Below, piece after piece: positions 20,842-30,619 of a stretch of DNA of 64,000 bases. Below the pieces are notes generated by a model, which was given only the letters and a program-made list of their open reading frames with translations, was not told where the DNA came from and did not search any database. The stretch comes from Pseudomonas fluorescens. GTDB lineage: Bacteria > Pseudomonadota > Gammaproteobacteria > Pseudomonadales > Pseudomonadaceae. A program made the translations under genes and the position numbers. The first letter of the stretch is position 1. Each line of letters begins with the position of its first letter. The DNA lies in NCBI RefSeq assembly GCF_902497775.2, contig NZ_OZ024668.1, forward strand, positions 3,309,826 to 3,373,825. The letters are read 5' to 3'.

Positions 20842-23800
20842 TTAGAAGTCCCGTTTGTAGAAGATATCCAGGGAGCTGGCCAGGCCACTGGCCGCCTCCA
20901 GGTAGACCTTCTTGCTGAGCTTGTAGCGCAAGGCAATGGTGTTGGCCGGCTCGAACACACCCACCCCGTAACGCAGGCTCAAACGCTCGGTCAGGTTACC
21001 GCTGGCGACCACGGCAGTGTTGTTGCCGCTGCCCTGGGTGTCGAGCTGGAAGTCATCGATACCCAGGCTCGAGGCCAGGCTGCCGGTAATCCCGGCGCTG
21101 CCTGCCAGGCCCAGGCCGAGCGCGGCCTCGGCGAGCATGTTGTTGTCTTCCCCGGTCGTCCCCAGCGGCCGCCCGAGCACCAGATAGGACAGCGCCTGCT
21201 CCTGGCTCATGGCCGGCTCCGAGAACACCTGGGTGGTGGGCTGCTCGGCACTGCCGCTCAAGCGGATACCGGCAACTACGTCATCGGTCTTGCGAATCGC
21301 CTCGATGTCCAGATAAGGCTGATCGATAGGGCCGGCAAACAGCAAGCGCGCACGGCGGATGGTCAGGCGCTGGCCATAGGCCCGGTAGCGGCCATCGGCC
21401 AGGCTCAGTTCGCCACGGGTATCGAGGTTGTCGCCGATATGCACGTGCCCCAACAGGTTGGCGGTCAGGCCAAAGCCACTGAACGAGAGTTTTTCCTGCC
21501 CCACCTGCACGTCGATATCCATGGCCATGACCATCGGCGGTTTGCCCTGCTCGGTCTGATGCCCGAGGATCACCGTGTCATCGGAGACCTTGACCGTGGA
21601 CGGCGGCAGTTCACGCACGGTGATCTTGCCCTTGGGTACCAGCACCTTGCCGGTCACCGCGAGCTTGTCGTTGATCAGGCTGATCTTAAGGTCCGGGGCC
21701 ACTTCGAGGGCCGCGTAGGGTTCGACGTTGACCGGCAGACGCTGGCCCTGCAGCGCCAGGTTGACGGCCAGGGCCTGGCCCCAACCGATCTGCCCGTTCA
21801 GGCTGCCCTGGCCGGACTCACCGCTTTTCCAGCTACCCTTGAGCTGAACCTGCTCGCCGGCGATCAGCGCCTGTACTTGCAGATCCTCCAGGCTGATCGG
21901 CAGCTCGGCACCGCTGACTTCACCACGCACAAGGTTCAGGCTGCCATTGACCTGGGGCGCCAGCAGGGTGCCAGACAGGCGCCCGCTGCCATTGAGCTGG
22001 CCATTGAGGCGCTCGACCATCGGCGCGAACGGACGGCCGATGGCCAGGTCCAGGCCGGTGAGGCGGAAATCACCGCTCAAAGGTTTGTTTTTTGCCAACG
22101 GATCAAGCCGGGTGTTGACCGCCAGCTCGCCGAGTTTGTCGCCCTGAAAATCCAGGCGCGTGTCGATGCGCCGCGGGCCCAGGGTGCTTTGCAGGCGCAG
22201 GGTCTGGTAGGGGAAGTCCAGCCACTGATCCTTTTCGCGCACGCGCAAGGTGCCGCCGCTGGCGTCGACGAGGATGGTGCCCTTGGGCCCACTGGCCGGC
22301 ACGTCGAGGTTGATGTCGGCATTGAGCAGCCCCTGCCAGGCAAAGTCCTTGGGCAGCCACTGCGCCAGGCTTTGCAGCGGGAACTGCTTGAGGTGATAGC
22401 GCAGGCGCGGCTCGGGCGCCAGGCGCTGGTCTTCGCCACACAGGCTGGCCTGGCCGGAACGCCAGCAATGGGCGCCGAAATCCACCTGACCGTTGGCCAG
22501 GCGCTGCAGTTTCGCCGCAGCCTGCAGTCGCCAGTCCTGGCCGCCTGCCTGGATTTCGCCGCTTGCCAGGCGCCCGCGCCAGTTGCCCTTGTCCAGTTGC
22601 CCATCCAGGCCCAGGTCAAGCTTGAGCTGCGGCCCGTCCAGGCCCAGTTGCAGTTTTTGCTGGCGAATATCACCTGCGCCCTTGGCCGTGAGCACGCCGA
22701 GGCTGGTATCGCCCAGGCGAATGCTGCCGGCCTGCAGGTCGATGACGGCGCGTTGCGCGTTGTCCAGACGCGCATCCAGGCTCAGGCGCTGCACGCGGTT
22801 GTCGGCCTGGGCCAGTTGCTGGCCTTGCAGCACGAAGCTGCCCTGGGGGGCCTGCAAGGTCCCGGCCACCTCCAGGCGGCCTTTGACCTGGCCTTGCAGC
22901 TGCGGCCAGAGCTGGCCCAGGCGCGGTAGGTTGATATCGATCTGCCCGGCCAGGCGCTGTTGCAGACTGCCACTACCATTGATCTGGTTGTCGCCCAGGC
23001 GGATGTCCAGAGTGCCCAGGGTCCATTGCTGCCCTGCCCCTTGGGCCACTGCTTTAAGCACAGCCGGTTGACCACGCAGGCGGCCCTTGAGGTCAAGGTC
23101 GGCATCCAGGCGCAACTCGCCGTTTTTCATTTCGCCCTTGCTGCGCAACGGGCCGGCCAGGGTGCCGGGCAATTCGGCCAGCCAGTACGCCGGGTTCAGC
23201 GCCGACAGTTCCAGCGCCGCATCCCAGGCCACGCCATCGGCAAATTGCACGCCGACACTGCCCGCGGCCTTGCCTTGGCCAGCGGTCAATTGAAGCTGTG
23301 GCAGGCTGACCTGCTTGAGGTCACCCTTGAACGGGCTGCTGAGGCTGAACGCTCCCGCCGGGCCGTCCAGGTCGCCTTTGAACTCACCCTGGTAGTTGCC
23401 ATCGCGGTACTGCACCTGGCCAGTGAAACGGCGCAAGGCTACCTCTGGTGCTGGCTCCATTGGATACAGGCGCAACCAGGGGAAGTCCAGCCAGTCGATG
23501 TGGGCCTCAGCGCTCAAGCCTTGCTGCCAGTCGGCCTTGGCCTTGAGTTTCAGCGCTTGTTCGGCGCTGGCGCTGAGGTCCAGGGCGCTGAGTTCTGCGC
23601 CCTTGGCATCGACCCGGCCTTGCAGGTTGAGCGCCACCGGCCCCTGTTCGGCGGGCAGGCTGGCCGACCCCAGCAGTTGATAGCCGTTTTGCAGGTTGCC
23701 CTTGGCGCTCAGGTGCAGCGTGTTCAGTTGCAGGGTGTCGGGCAGCTCGGCCGAGGGTTTGAACGCCTCACTGCTGATCTGCAGTTGCGCTGGCAGATTC

Positions 23801-24516
23801 TCGGCCAGCGCCTGCAACTCGCCGGTCAGGCGTGCTTGCAGGTAGCCACTGCTGTCTGCGTTGAGCTTGAGGGTTTTCTGCAAGTCTCCGTCCACCTGCA
23901 ATGCCAGTTGCCAGGGTTGGCCATCGACACTGGGCAACTGCAGTTGCCCTTGGGCCTGCAACGGCCAGTCGGCTTCGGGCTTGAGCAAGCCCTGCAGGTT
24001 CAGCTTGAGGTCATCGCGCTGCAGTTGCAGGCTGTCGATCTGCAGGCCGCCCGTGGTCCAGTGCGCGGCCAGTTGCACTTGGCTGAGCTGTTCATTGCCG
24101 TCCAGGCGCAAATGGCCGATGCGCACGCTGCCCAGCTCGATGGCCAGCGGCAGCTTGAGTTCGGGCAGTTGCACCGGCCCGCTGTCGGGCTTCGCTTCAC
24201 CGGGGGCGAAGGCCAGGTTGACCTGGTCGGCTTCCAGGCGCTCGATGCACAGGGTCATGCGCAGCAGGCAGGCCGGCGACCAGGCCAATTGCGGCGCCAC
24301 CAGCTCGACCCGATCGCCGCCTTGTTCCCAGAGCAAACGCTCGGCTTGCCACTGCCCGGCCAGGCGCCCCTGGAAATTATCCAGCTCAAGCCCGGGTACC
24401 AGCCCCAGTGCCCAGCGGCTGCCGGCTTGAGTACCGAGCACCAGGCTGATGCCCAGCACCAGCAGTACCAGCAAGGCCAACAGGCCCAGAACGATGAATT
24501 TGATAACGCGACTCAC
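20842..24516 (-). CDS. tamB: Translocation and assembly module inner-membrane protein TamB
   Basis: Protein of 1224 aa of the AsmA/TamB superfamily. TamB bridges the inner membrane and TamA, and takes part in autotransporter assembly and, in current models, phospholipid transfer to the outer membrane. It has an N-terminal signal anchor (residues 5-27, LLALLVLLVLGISL), a very long repetitive beta-taco region, and the C-terminal DUF490 domain from about residue 880 (DTRGELSLADGRYRAYGQRLTIRRARLLFAG). The C-terminus ends YKRDF. The start is GTG at 24516, overlapping the tamA stop (GTGA), so translation is coupled. Length is typical. Confidence 0.93.
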   Translation of the reverse strand: MSRVIKFIVLGLLALLVLLVLGISLVLGTQAGSRWALGLVPGLELDNFQGRLAGQWQAERLLWEQGGDRVELVAPQLAWSPACLLRMTLCIERLEADQVNLAFAPGEAKPDSGPVQLPELKLPLAIELGSVRIGHLRLDGNEQLSQVQLAAHWTTGGLQIDSLQLQRDDLKLNLQGLLKPEADWPLQAQGQLQLPSVDGQPWQLALQVDGDLQKTLKLNADSSGYLQARLTGELQALAENLPAQLQISSEAFKPSAELPDTLQLNTLHLSAKGNLQNGYQLLGSASLPAEQGPVALNLQGRVDAKGAELSALDLSASAEQALKLKAKADWQQGLSAEAHIDWLDFPWLRLYPMEPAPEVALRRFTGQVQYRDGNYQGEFKGDLDGPAGAFSLSSPFKGDLKQVSLPQLQLTAGQGKAAGSVGVQFADGVAWDAALELSALNPAYWLAELPGTLAGPLRSKGEMKNGELRLDADLDLKGRLRGQPAVLKAVAQGAGQQWTLGTLDIRLGDNQINGSGSLQQRLAGQIDINLPRLGQLWPQLQGQVKGRLEVAGTLQAPQGSFVLQGQQLAQADNRVQRLSLDARLDNAQRAVIDLQAGSIRLGDTSLGVLTAKGAGDIRQQKLQLGLDGPQLKLDLGLDGQLDKGNWRGRLASGEIQAGGQDWRLQAAAKLQRLANGQVDFGAHCWRSGQASLCGEDQRLAPEPRLRYHLKQFPLQSLAQWLPKDFAWQGLLNADINLDVPASGPKGTILVDASGGTLRVREKDQWLDFPYQTLRLQSTLGPRRIDTRLDFQGDKLGELAVNTRLDPLAKNKPLSGDFRLTGLDLAIGRPFAPMVERLNGQLNGSGRLSGTLLAPQVNGSLNLVRGEVSGAELPISLEDLQVQALIAGEQVQLKGSWKSGESGQGSLNGQIGWGQALAVNLALQGQRLPVNVEPYAALEVAPDLKISLINDKLAVTGKVLVPKGKITVRELPPSTVKVSDDTVILGHQTEQGKPPMVMAMDIDVQVGQEKLSFSGFGLTANLLGHVHIGDNLDTRGELSLADGRYRAYGQRLTIRRARLLFAGPIDQPYLDIEAIRKTDDVVAGIRLSGSAEQPTTQVFSEPAMSQEQALSYLVLGRPLGTTGEDNNMLAEAALGLGLAGSAGITGSLASSLGIDDFQLDTQGSGNNTAVVASGNLTERLSLRYGVGVFEPANTIALRYKLSKKVYLEAASGLASSLDIFYKRDF

Positions 24517-26255
24517 AGTTCCGGCCCCATGGAGAAGTGCAAACGCAAGCCGCCGTCGTCATCCAGCGCACGGGCCAGATCCAGACGCAGCGGCCCGACC
24601 GGAGACACCCAGCGCACACCGATACCGACACCGGTCTTGAGGCTGGGAAGCTCCAGATTGTTGAATGAATTGCCCTGGTCGATGAAGGTCGCCACCCGCC
24701 ACTTCTCGGCGACCGAATACTGGTACTCGGCGCTGGCGGCCACCAGGTAGCGGCCGCCGATGCGATCGCCGTCGGAGTTCTTGGGCGACAGGGTCTGGTA
24801 ATCGTAACCGCGCACGCTCTGGTCGCCACCGGCGAAAAAGCGCAGCGAGGGTGGAACGGAATTCTTGTAGCTGTTGGTGGCGCTGCCGCCGAACTGCACA
24901 CGGCCGAGAAAGCGATGGTTCTGGCCCAGGGTGGTCAGGCCCTTGAGCAACACATTGGCGTGCAACAGGTTAGTGTCGGAGACCAGCCCCTCCTTGGCCG
25001 CCTGCACATCGAACTGCAGGCGATAGCCATTGTGCGGGTCGATACGGTTGTCGCTGCGCAGGTAGGAATAGCTGATACCTGGCATCAGCAGATTGCTCAG
25101 ACCCGAATCGTCACCAAGCTTGTATTCTTCGCGCTGGTACTTGAGCGAGATGACCCGCTGCCAGCCGCTGGGCAGCTTGCTGTGCCATTCCGGGCCAACC
25201 GTGAGCAGCTTGCTCAAGGTGTCGGTGCCGGCGATTTCTTCGTTCTGGTAGCCACCGGCGAAACGCAGTTTGTCGGTCAGCGGCGGGTCGAGCGGAATGT
25301 CGTACCACAGGCCGACGTTCTGCCGCGGCGCCGACAGTTCGGTTTCCCAGCCGTAGCTGTGGCCTTGCGGGTTGACCCAGTGGCGGGTCCAGTTGGCCTT
25401 GCCGCGCGGACCGACGTCGGTCGAGAAACCCAGGCCCAGGCCCATGGTCCGAGGCTTGCGGGTGTCGAGCTGAACGGCTACCGGGATGCTCTGTTCGACA
25501 GCAGCGGTTGGCGCGGCATCGACCCGTACGCCTTCGAAGTAGCCGCTCGATTGCAGGGCATTGTTGAGCTCGGCGATCAGCTCGGAATCGTAGGGGGTAT
25601 CGGCCTTGAACGGCACCATGCGTTGCAGCAGGTCTTCATCGAGCGGCGTATCGCCGGCAAAACTGACCTTGCCCAGGCGGTAGCGCGGGCCGCTTTCGTA
25701 GATCAGTTCAATGTCGGCGACACCGGCCTGGGGGTCTACCGCCAGGCGCTGGCGAACGAAATGGCCACTGAAAAAACCGTAGCGTGAGGCCTGGTTCTGG
25801 ATCAGGCGCTTGGCGTCTTCGTAATGGCCATGGTTGAGCACCGCGCCTGAGCGCAGCGCCTTGCTGTCGGGAATACGGAAGGCTTTGAGTTCGCTGGCCG
25901 GGCCATCGATACGGATGGTCACATCACGCAGGTGCACCGGCTCGCCTGGATCGATGGTCAATACCAGCTGCGGGCCCTTGTCGGCCTTGGCGGGTGGTTT
26001 GACCTCGCTGTCGATCTGCGCCTGGTAATAGCCCAGGGCCTGGGAGGCCTTGTGCGCCTGCTCGACTGCGCCGCGGCTGAAGCGCAGCAGCGCCTCTTCA
26101 TCGCGTTTACCAAGGCTGCCGATATAGCCTTCGACATTGGCCTTGAGTTCGTTATTGGCAGGTTTGACCCGAACCACCAGCTCGCTTTGCGCATACGCGC
26201 CGAAGCTGGCAACCCATAGAATCAAACCGCAGGTGAATCGTCCTGAATACGTCAT
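24513..26255 (-). CDS. tamA: Translocation and assembly module outer-membrane protein TamA
   Basis: Omp85-family outer-membrane protein of 580 aa. The signal peptide ends ASFGAYA before QSELVV. Three POTRA domains follow (about residues 25-270), then a 16-stranded barrel. The barrel has the family VRGYDYQTLSPK element near residue 490 (VRGY, corresponding to the VRGF of the L6 loop) and a late signature GIGVRWVSPVGPLRLDLARAL. It partners TamB, whose start overlaps the tamA stop. It is the first gene of this minus-strand pair; the acetyltransferase gene downstream in coordinate terms is on the same strand, 66 bases away. Confidence 0.93.
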   Translation of the reverse strand: MTYSGRFTCGLILWVASFGAYAQSELVVRVKPANNELKANVEGYIGSLGKRDEEALLRFSRGAVEQAHKASQALGYYQAQIDSEVKPPAKADKGPQLVLTIDPGEPVHLRDVTIRIDGPASELKAFRIPDSKALRSGAVLNHGHYEDAKRLIQNQASRYGFFSGHFVRQRLAVDPQAGVADIELIYESGPRYRLGKVSFAGDTPLDEDLLQRMVPFKADTPYDSELIAELNNALQSSGYFEGVRVDAAPTAAVEQSIPVAVQLDTRKPRTMGLGLGFSTDVGPRGKANWTRHWVNPQGHSYGWETELSAPRQNVGLWYDIPLDPPLTDKLRFAGGYQNEEIAGTDTLSKLLTVGPEWHSKLPSGWQRVISLKYQREEYKLGDDSGLSNLLMPGISYSYLRSDNRIDPHNGYRLQFDVQAAKEGLVSDTNLLHANVLLKGLTTLGQNHRFLGRVQFGGSATNSYKNSVPPSLRFFAGGDQSVRGYDYQTLSPKNSDGDRIGGRYLVAASAEYQYSVAEKWRVATFIDQGNSFNNLELPSLKTGVGIGVRWVSPVGPLRLDLARALDDDGGLRLHFSMGPEL

Positions 26256-26321
26256 AGGCGCGGATGCTACCAGAGCTTGGCAGCAGCATGGAGCCCAAGG
26301 TTTTCCTCGCTGTTATGCAAT

Positions 26322-26972
26322 TCAGGCCAACGCCTGTTGCGACGACTGCGGATTGGGATGAAAGAACACGTGTTCGCGGACCGGGCCTACAGCGATCTCG
26401 CCAATTTCCTGATAGCCCTGACGCTGGTAAAACGCCAGATAGTGCTCATTGCCGGTGTCCAGCACCACGCCCTGAGAATGCTCATCCACGGCGCACCAGT
26501 CGTGCACAGCCTGTAACAATTGTTCGCCGTAGTGCTTGCCCTGAAATTGCGGGTGAATCCCCAGCAACGGCAACACATGCACCGCATCACTGGGCAGGCA
26601 GGCCATCAGCGCGGCCTGGTAATCCAGGTAGCGGCGGGTGCAGCGAAAGCCGGTGCTGAGCACCATGCGCATGCGCCAGGCCCAGCTTTCGGTAATGCCC
26701 AGTCGCCGCTGCGGCGGCGCAATCAGGGCGATGCCGATCAGGCGGTCTTCAACCAGCAGGCCGATGGCGGGCAAATCCTGGAGAAAGTGCTGTTTGACCA
26801 GCTCGCGCACGGTAGCGCGAATACGCTGGTCGAACCCCGGGCGCTGGGCTTCGAACAGAAAGGCAAAGGTCGGTTCATGGCGATAGGCGTGATACAGCAG
26901 GGAGCGCGCCTCACGGCTGTAGCCGCCATCGAGCAGACGGACTTCAGCCGGTGCGGCAGTCGATTCGGGCAT
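26322..26972 (-). CDS. GNAT family N-acetyltransferase
   Basis: Protein of 216 aa with a GNAT fold. The acetyl-CoA-binding motif A is visible as LLGIHPQFQGKHYGEQLLQAV (residues about 145-165), followed by GVVLDTGNEHYLAFYQRQGYQEIGE, the motif B region. ATG 26972 has GGAGG 9 bases upstream; an upstream ATG in frame lacks a good site. Substrate unknown. It lies upstream of tamA on the same strand, so it may be the first gene of a loose transcription unit, but no functional link is apparent. Confidence 0.85.
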   Translation of the reverse strand: MPESTAAPAEVRLLDGGYSREARSLLYHAYRHEPTFAFLFEAQRPGFDQRIRATVRELVKQHFLQDLPAIGLLVEDRLIGIALIAPPQRRLGITESWAWRMRMVLSTGFRCTRRYLDYQAALMACLPSDAVHVLPLLGIHPQFQGKHYGEQLLQAVHDWCAVDEHSQGVVLDTGNEHYLAFYQRQGYQEIGEIAVGPVREHVFFHPNPQSSQQALA

Positions 26973-27134
26973 GCTGGCAAACCTCCGGAAATGGGCATTC
27001 ATTGCCTTTGAGGTGTTCGCGGTGCCAACGTTCACCTCGTGGCACAGGTTAGCAACCTATCGAGTGGCTCGCCATGCTGGCCGCCGCCGCCGATGTCGGC
27101 TAGGATCCTGGGTTTTACCAGGATTGTGCTTCCC

Positions 27135-27947
27135 ATGAAGATCGTCTCGTTCAACATCAATGGCCTGCGTGCCCGGCCCCACCAGTTGGCGGCGTTGATC
27201 GAAAAGCACCAGCCCGACGTCATCGGCCTGCAGGAAACCAAGGTCAGCGACGAGCAGTTCCCGCTGGCCGAGGTCCAGGCCCTGGGCTACCACGTGCACT
27301 TTCATGGCCAGAAAGGCCACTACGGCGTCGCCCTGCTCTCGCGCCAGGCACCGCTGAGCCTGCACAAGGGCTTCAGCACCGATGAAGAAGACGCCCAGCG
27401 CCGCTTCATCTGGGGCACCTTCGCCGATGCCAATGGCACGCCGATCACCATCATGAACGGCTACTTCCCTCAGGGCGAAAGCCGCGACCACCCGACCAAG
27501 TTCCCGGCCAAGCAGCGCTTCTACAACGACCTGCAGGCACTGCTCGAAACCCAGTTTCAGAACGATCAACCGGTGCTGGTGATGGGCGACGTAAACATCT
27601 CGCCGGAGGACTGCGACATCGGCATTGGTGCCGACAATGCCAAACGCTGGCTCAAGACCGGCAAGTGCAGTTTCCTGCCCGAAGAGCGCGAATGGATGGC
27701 GCGCCTGAAGAACTGGGGCCTGGTCGACAGCTTCCGCCACCTGCACCCGCAAGTCGCCGACCGGTTCAGCTGGTTCGACTACCGCAGCCGCGGCTTTGAA
27801 GATGAGCCCAAGCGCGGCCTGCGCATCGACCTGATCATGGCCTCCCAAGGGCTGCTGCCACGGATCAAGGACGCCGGGGTCGACTATGACCTGCGCGGAA
27901 TGGAAAAGCCTTCGGACCATGCGCCGATCTGGCTCGAATTGAACTGA
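27135..27947 (+). CDS. xthA: Exodeoxyribonuclease III (AP endonuclease)
   Basis: Base-excision repair enzyme of 270 aa: 3'-5' exonuclease, 3'-phosphatase and apurinic/apyrimidinic endonuclease. Visible catalytic features are N7/N9 in FNINGLRA, E34 in LQETK, the [16 protein letters not shown] loop, [14 protein letters not shown] with the Asp/Asn pair, LRIDLIMAS, and the final SDHAPIW with D261-H262. Length is close to the E. coli enzyme. It is divergent from the acetyltransferase gene. A REP pair follows the stop. Confidence 0.93.
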   Translation: MKIVSFNINGLRARPHQLAALIEKHQPDVIGLQETKVSDEQFPLAEVQALGYHVHFHGQKGHYGVALLSRQAPLSLHKGFSTDEEDAQRRFIWGTFADANGTPITIMNGYFPQGESRDHPTKFPAKQRFYNDLQALLETQFQNDQPVLVMGDVNISPEDCDIGIGADNAKRWLKTGKCSFLPEEREWMARLKNWGLVDSFRHLHPQVADRFSWFDYRSRGFEDEPKRGLRIDLIMASQGLLPRIKDAGVDYDLRGMEKPSDHAPIWLELN

Positions 27948-27966
27948 TAAAAGCTCTCACAGGCTT

Positions 27967-28037
27967 GGTAGGAGCGGGCTTGCCCCGCAATAGCATTTGT
28001 CTGCCACATTGCATCGCGGGGCAAGCCCGCTCCTACC
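27967..28037. repeat. Pair of inverted REP elements
   Basis: A 22-bp perfect inverted repeat: the left arm at 27967-27988 begins GGTAGGAGCGGGCTTGCC and the right arm at 28016-28037 is its exact complement, separated by 27 bases. This is the REP-doublet (BIME-like) arrangement common after genes in P. putida. It lies between xthA and the next gene and could protect the xthA mRNA 3' end. Confidence 0.88.
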
Positions 28038-28114
28038 CCCCCAGCCTGTCATCTCCTGGTCACATAGCTGTCTTAATCTCCCGGCACACCCTTTGCCCAT
28101 GAGTGCCAGACGGC

Positions 28115-29431
28115 ATGTTGCGCCACCTCTCCCTGCTCGTGCTTTGCCTGCTCCCGCTGATTGGCGCCGCTGACCCGCAGGCGCTATTGCGTATCCAGGG
28201 TTCCAACACCATCGGCGCCGCGCTGGCGCCGGCGCTGGTCACCGGGTTGCTTGAACAACAAGGCGCCAGCGCCATCAGCATCGTCAATAGCGACGCCGCC
28301 AACGAACTCCAGGTGCGCGCCCAGGGCAGCAACGGCCAGGTCTTGCGCATCGATATCGCCGCCCACGGCTCCAGCACCGGCTTCACTGCGCTCAAGTCCG
28401 GCCAGGCGGAACTGGCGGCCTCCTCGCGCCCGATCAAAGCGGCTGAGCTGAGCGAGCTGCAAGCCTTGGGCGACCTCAACAGCGCCGCTGCCGAGCAGAT
28501 CATTGCCCTGGACGGTGTTGCGGTGATCGTCCACCCCGACAACCCGCTACCGCAACTGACCACCACCCAGCTGGCGCAGATTTTCTCCGGACAGATCGAG
28601 CATTGGGAACAACTGGGTATCGGTAGCGGGCCCATCACCCTGTACGCCCGCGATGACCGTTCCGGCACCTTCGAAACCTTCAAGGCCCTGGTCCTCGACC
28701 CGGCACGGCAACCCCTGGCCGAGAATGCCCGACGTTTCGAGTCGGCCGAGCAACTGGCCAGCCAGGTGCTCGGCGATCGCCAGGCCATCGGCTTCAGCAG
28801 CTTGGCCACGGTACATGGCACCAAGGTCGTGGCGATTGCCGACGGTGAGTCCCAGGCCATGCTGCCGACACCTGCGCTGGTGGCCAGCGAAGACTATCCG
28901 CTGTCGCGGCGGTTGTTCTTCTATCTGCCGCCCGGCCAGGCCAACCCGCTGGCCCATGCCCTGGTCGAGTTCGCCCAAAGCCCCCAAGGCCAGGCCATCG
29001 TTACCCGTAACGGTTTCGTTGGCCAGCAGGTGCAGAGCGTCAAGGTTCAGCCCCGTGCCGACATGCCCCGCCGTTACCTGAGCCTTGCCAATGATGCCCG
29101 GCGCCTGTCGGTCAACTTTCGTTTTCAAGAGGGTAACGCCAGCCTCGACAACAAGGCCCTGCGCGATGTGCAGCGGGTCGTCCAGTACCTGCAGGCGCAG
29201 CGCAAGCTGGCCAACCGGGTGGTGCTGGTGGGGTTCGGCGATGCCAAGGATGACCCGCAGCGCGCCGCCCTGCTCTCGCGGCTGCGGGCCATGGCGGTGC
29301 GCCGGGAGCTGGCCCGTCGCGGTGTCGAATTGCGCGAGATCATCGGCCTGGGCGACGAACTGCCGGTTGCGGCCAACACCGCCGAGCAAGGGCGGATTCG
29401 CAATCGCCGGGTCGAGGTGTGGGTTTATTGA
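28115..29431 (+). CDS. Phosphate-binding-like (PstS) domain fused to an OmpA-like domain
   Basis: Exported protein of 438 aa. A signal peptide at the N-terminus (MLRHLSLLVLCLLPLIGA) is followed by a type 2 periplasmic binding domain with PstS-like anion-binding landmarks: GSNTIG near residue 30, HGSSTGF near 90, SSRPI near 108 and DDRSGTFETFK near 180. From about residue 325 an OmpA-like domain follows, ending TAEQGRIRNRRVEVWVY, the peptidoglycan-binding signature. The combination suggests a phosphate or other anion sensor or scavenger anchored to the cell wall, rather than an ABC transporter subunit; no permease genes are near. ATG 28115 places the signal peptide correctly. Confidence 0.85.
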   Translation: MLRHLSLLVLCLLPLIGAADPQALLRIQGSNTIGAALAPALVTGLLEQQGASAISIVNSDAANELQVRAQGSNGQVLRIDIAAHGSSTGFTALKSGQAELAASSRPIKAAELSELQALGDLNSAAAEQIIALDGVAVIVHPDNPLPQLTTTQLAQIFSGQIEHWEQLGIGSGPITLYARDDRSGTFETFKALVLDPARQPLAENARRFESAEQLASQVLGDRQAIGFSSLATVHGTKVVAIADGESQAMLPTPALVASEDYPLSRRLFFYLPPGQANPLAHALVEFAQSPQGQAIVTRNGFVGQQVQSVKVQPRADMPRRYLSLANDARRLSVNFRFQEGNASLDNKALRDVQRVVQYLQAQRKLANRVVLVGFGDAKDDPQRAALLSRLRAMAVRRELARRGVELREIIGLGDELPVAANTAEQGRIRNRRVEVWVY

Positions 29432-29596
29432 CTTGCTGCCTGGCAGCCTGGGCAAACAATTGTTACAGCCTCGATTGGGCGCCCTCCCTACCCAGGTCTA
29501 GGCTTGTCCCTAGTGACGCCGGGCCCCTCTGACGGCTGCCAAGCCGCCATGTCGGAGTCACTGTTGCTCAGCAACGTCGACATCAAGGAGGGGCTC

Positions 29597-30619
29597 ATGG
29601 CAGCTCTACAGGTATTTCTCGACAACGACTTTCTCGGCACCAGCCTGTGGTTCTGGCTGGCCTTTCTCGGCATCGTCCTGACCCTGCTGGTGCTGGACCT
29701 GGGCGTGTTGCACCGCAAACTGCACGAAATCGAAATGCGCGAAAGCCTGCTGCTGTATGGCGGCTATTTCAGCGTCGGGGTGCTGTTCGGCGTGTGGGTG
29801 TGGTTTGAGCTGGGCGCGCAGAAAGCCCTGGAGTTCTACACCGGTTTTCTCATCGAGCAGTCGTTGTCGATGGACAACGTATTCGTCATGGCGATGATCT
29901 TCAGTTTCTTCGCCATCCCCCGCCGCTATCAGCACCGGGTGCTGTTCTGGGGAATCCTCGGGGTGGTGGTGCTGCGGGCGATCATGATCGGCCTGGGCAG
30001 CGCGCTGGTGCAGGAGTTCGACTGGATCCTCTATGTGTTCGGCGCCTTCCTGCTGTTCACCGGGATTAAGATGCTGTTCTCCAGCGAAGAATCCCACCCG
30101 GACCTGGCCAACAATCCGGTACTGAAATTCGTCCGGCGCCACCTGCGGGTGACCGACGAGCTGCATGGCCCGCGCTTTTTCGTGCACATCACCCCAGCCG
30201 GGCAAAGCAAGGCCCTGCGCTATGCCACGCCGCTGTTCCTGGCCCTGGTGCTGATCGAGCTGGCCGACCTGGTGTTCGCCGTCGACAGCGTGCCGGCGAT
30301 CTTTGCCATTACCCAGGATCCGTTCATTGTCTACACCTCGAACATCTTCGCGATTCTCGGGTTACGGGCGTTGTACTTTGCCCTGGCGGCGCTGATGCAC
30401 CGCTTTATCTACCTCAAGTACGCCTTGGCGCTGGTGCTGGTGTTTATCGGCGGCAAGATCTTCTACCACGGCCTGATCGGTGCCGTGCCGCCGATGCTGT
30501 CGCTGGGCGTGACCGTTGCCCTGCTCAGCGCTGGAGTGTTGTTTTCGTTGTTCTCGACCCGTTCGCAGAGCAAGCCCGCCGCTGAAAAAAAGGCGGGCTT
30601 GCGCGGCAAACATCAATGA
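29597..30619 (+). CDS. TerC/Alx family integral membrane protein
   Basis: Polytopic membrane protein of 340 aa in the TerC family; E. coli Alx is linked to manganese export and alkaline pH, other members to tellurite resistance. About nine helices are visible. Conserved acidic metal-site segments are [14 protein letters not shown] (Asp in helix 3) and [20 protein letters not shown]. The strong AAGGAGG ribosome binding site 4 bases before ATG 29597 decides the start over a longer frame. The 165-base leader shows no match I can recognise to the yybP-ykoY manganese riboswitch. The last codons contain a terminator-like hairpin. Confidence 0.88.
   Translation: MAALQVFLDNDFLGTSLWFWLAFLGIVLTLLVLDLGVLHRKLHEIEMRESLLLYGGYFSVGVLFGVWVWFELGAQKALEFYTGFLIEQSLSMDNVFVMAMIFSFFAIPRRYQHRVLFWGILGVVVLRAIMIGLGSALVQEFDWILYVFGAFLLFTGIKMLFSSEESHPDLANNPVLKFVRRHLRVTDELHGPRFFVHITPAGQSKALRYATPLFLALVLIELADLVFAVDSVPAIFAITQDPFIVYTSNIFAILGLRALYFALAALMHRFIYLKYALALVLVFIGGKIFYHGLIGAVPPMLSLGVTVALLSAGVLFSLFSTRSQSKPAAEKKAGLRGKHQ
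30572..30600. terminator. Hairpin embedded in the last codons of the TerC gene
   Basis: AAGCCCGCC (30572-30580) and GGCGGGCTT (30592-30600) form a perfect 9-bp stem with an 11-base loop containing an A-run. It lies inside the coding sequence, ending 19 bases before the stop, in the gap shared with the convergent acyl-CoA dehydrogenase gene. It could serve as a terminator in one or both directions despite lying in coding DNA. The T-tract is missing on both sides. Confidence 0.45.

Noticed and set aside
22960..24750. Plus-strand frame of about 596 codons opposite tamB/tamA
   Set aside because: Low-complexity Gln/Ala/Arg-rich translation crossing the tamB-tamA junction, with no start signal.
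29432..29596. yybP-ykoY manganese riboswitch before the TerC gene
   Set aside because: The leader is long enough, but the conserved core sequences of this riboswitch are not present; only a small GTTGC/GCAAC stem is seen.
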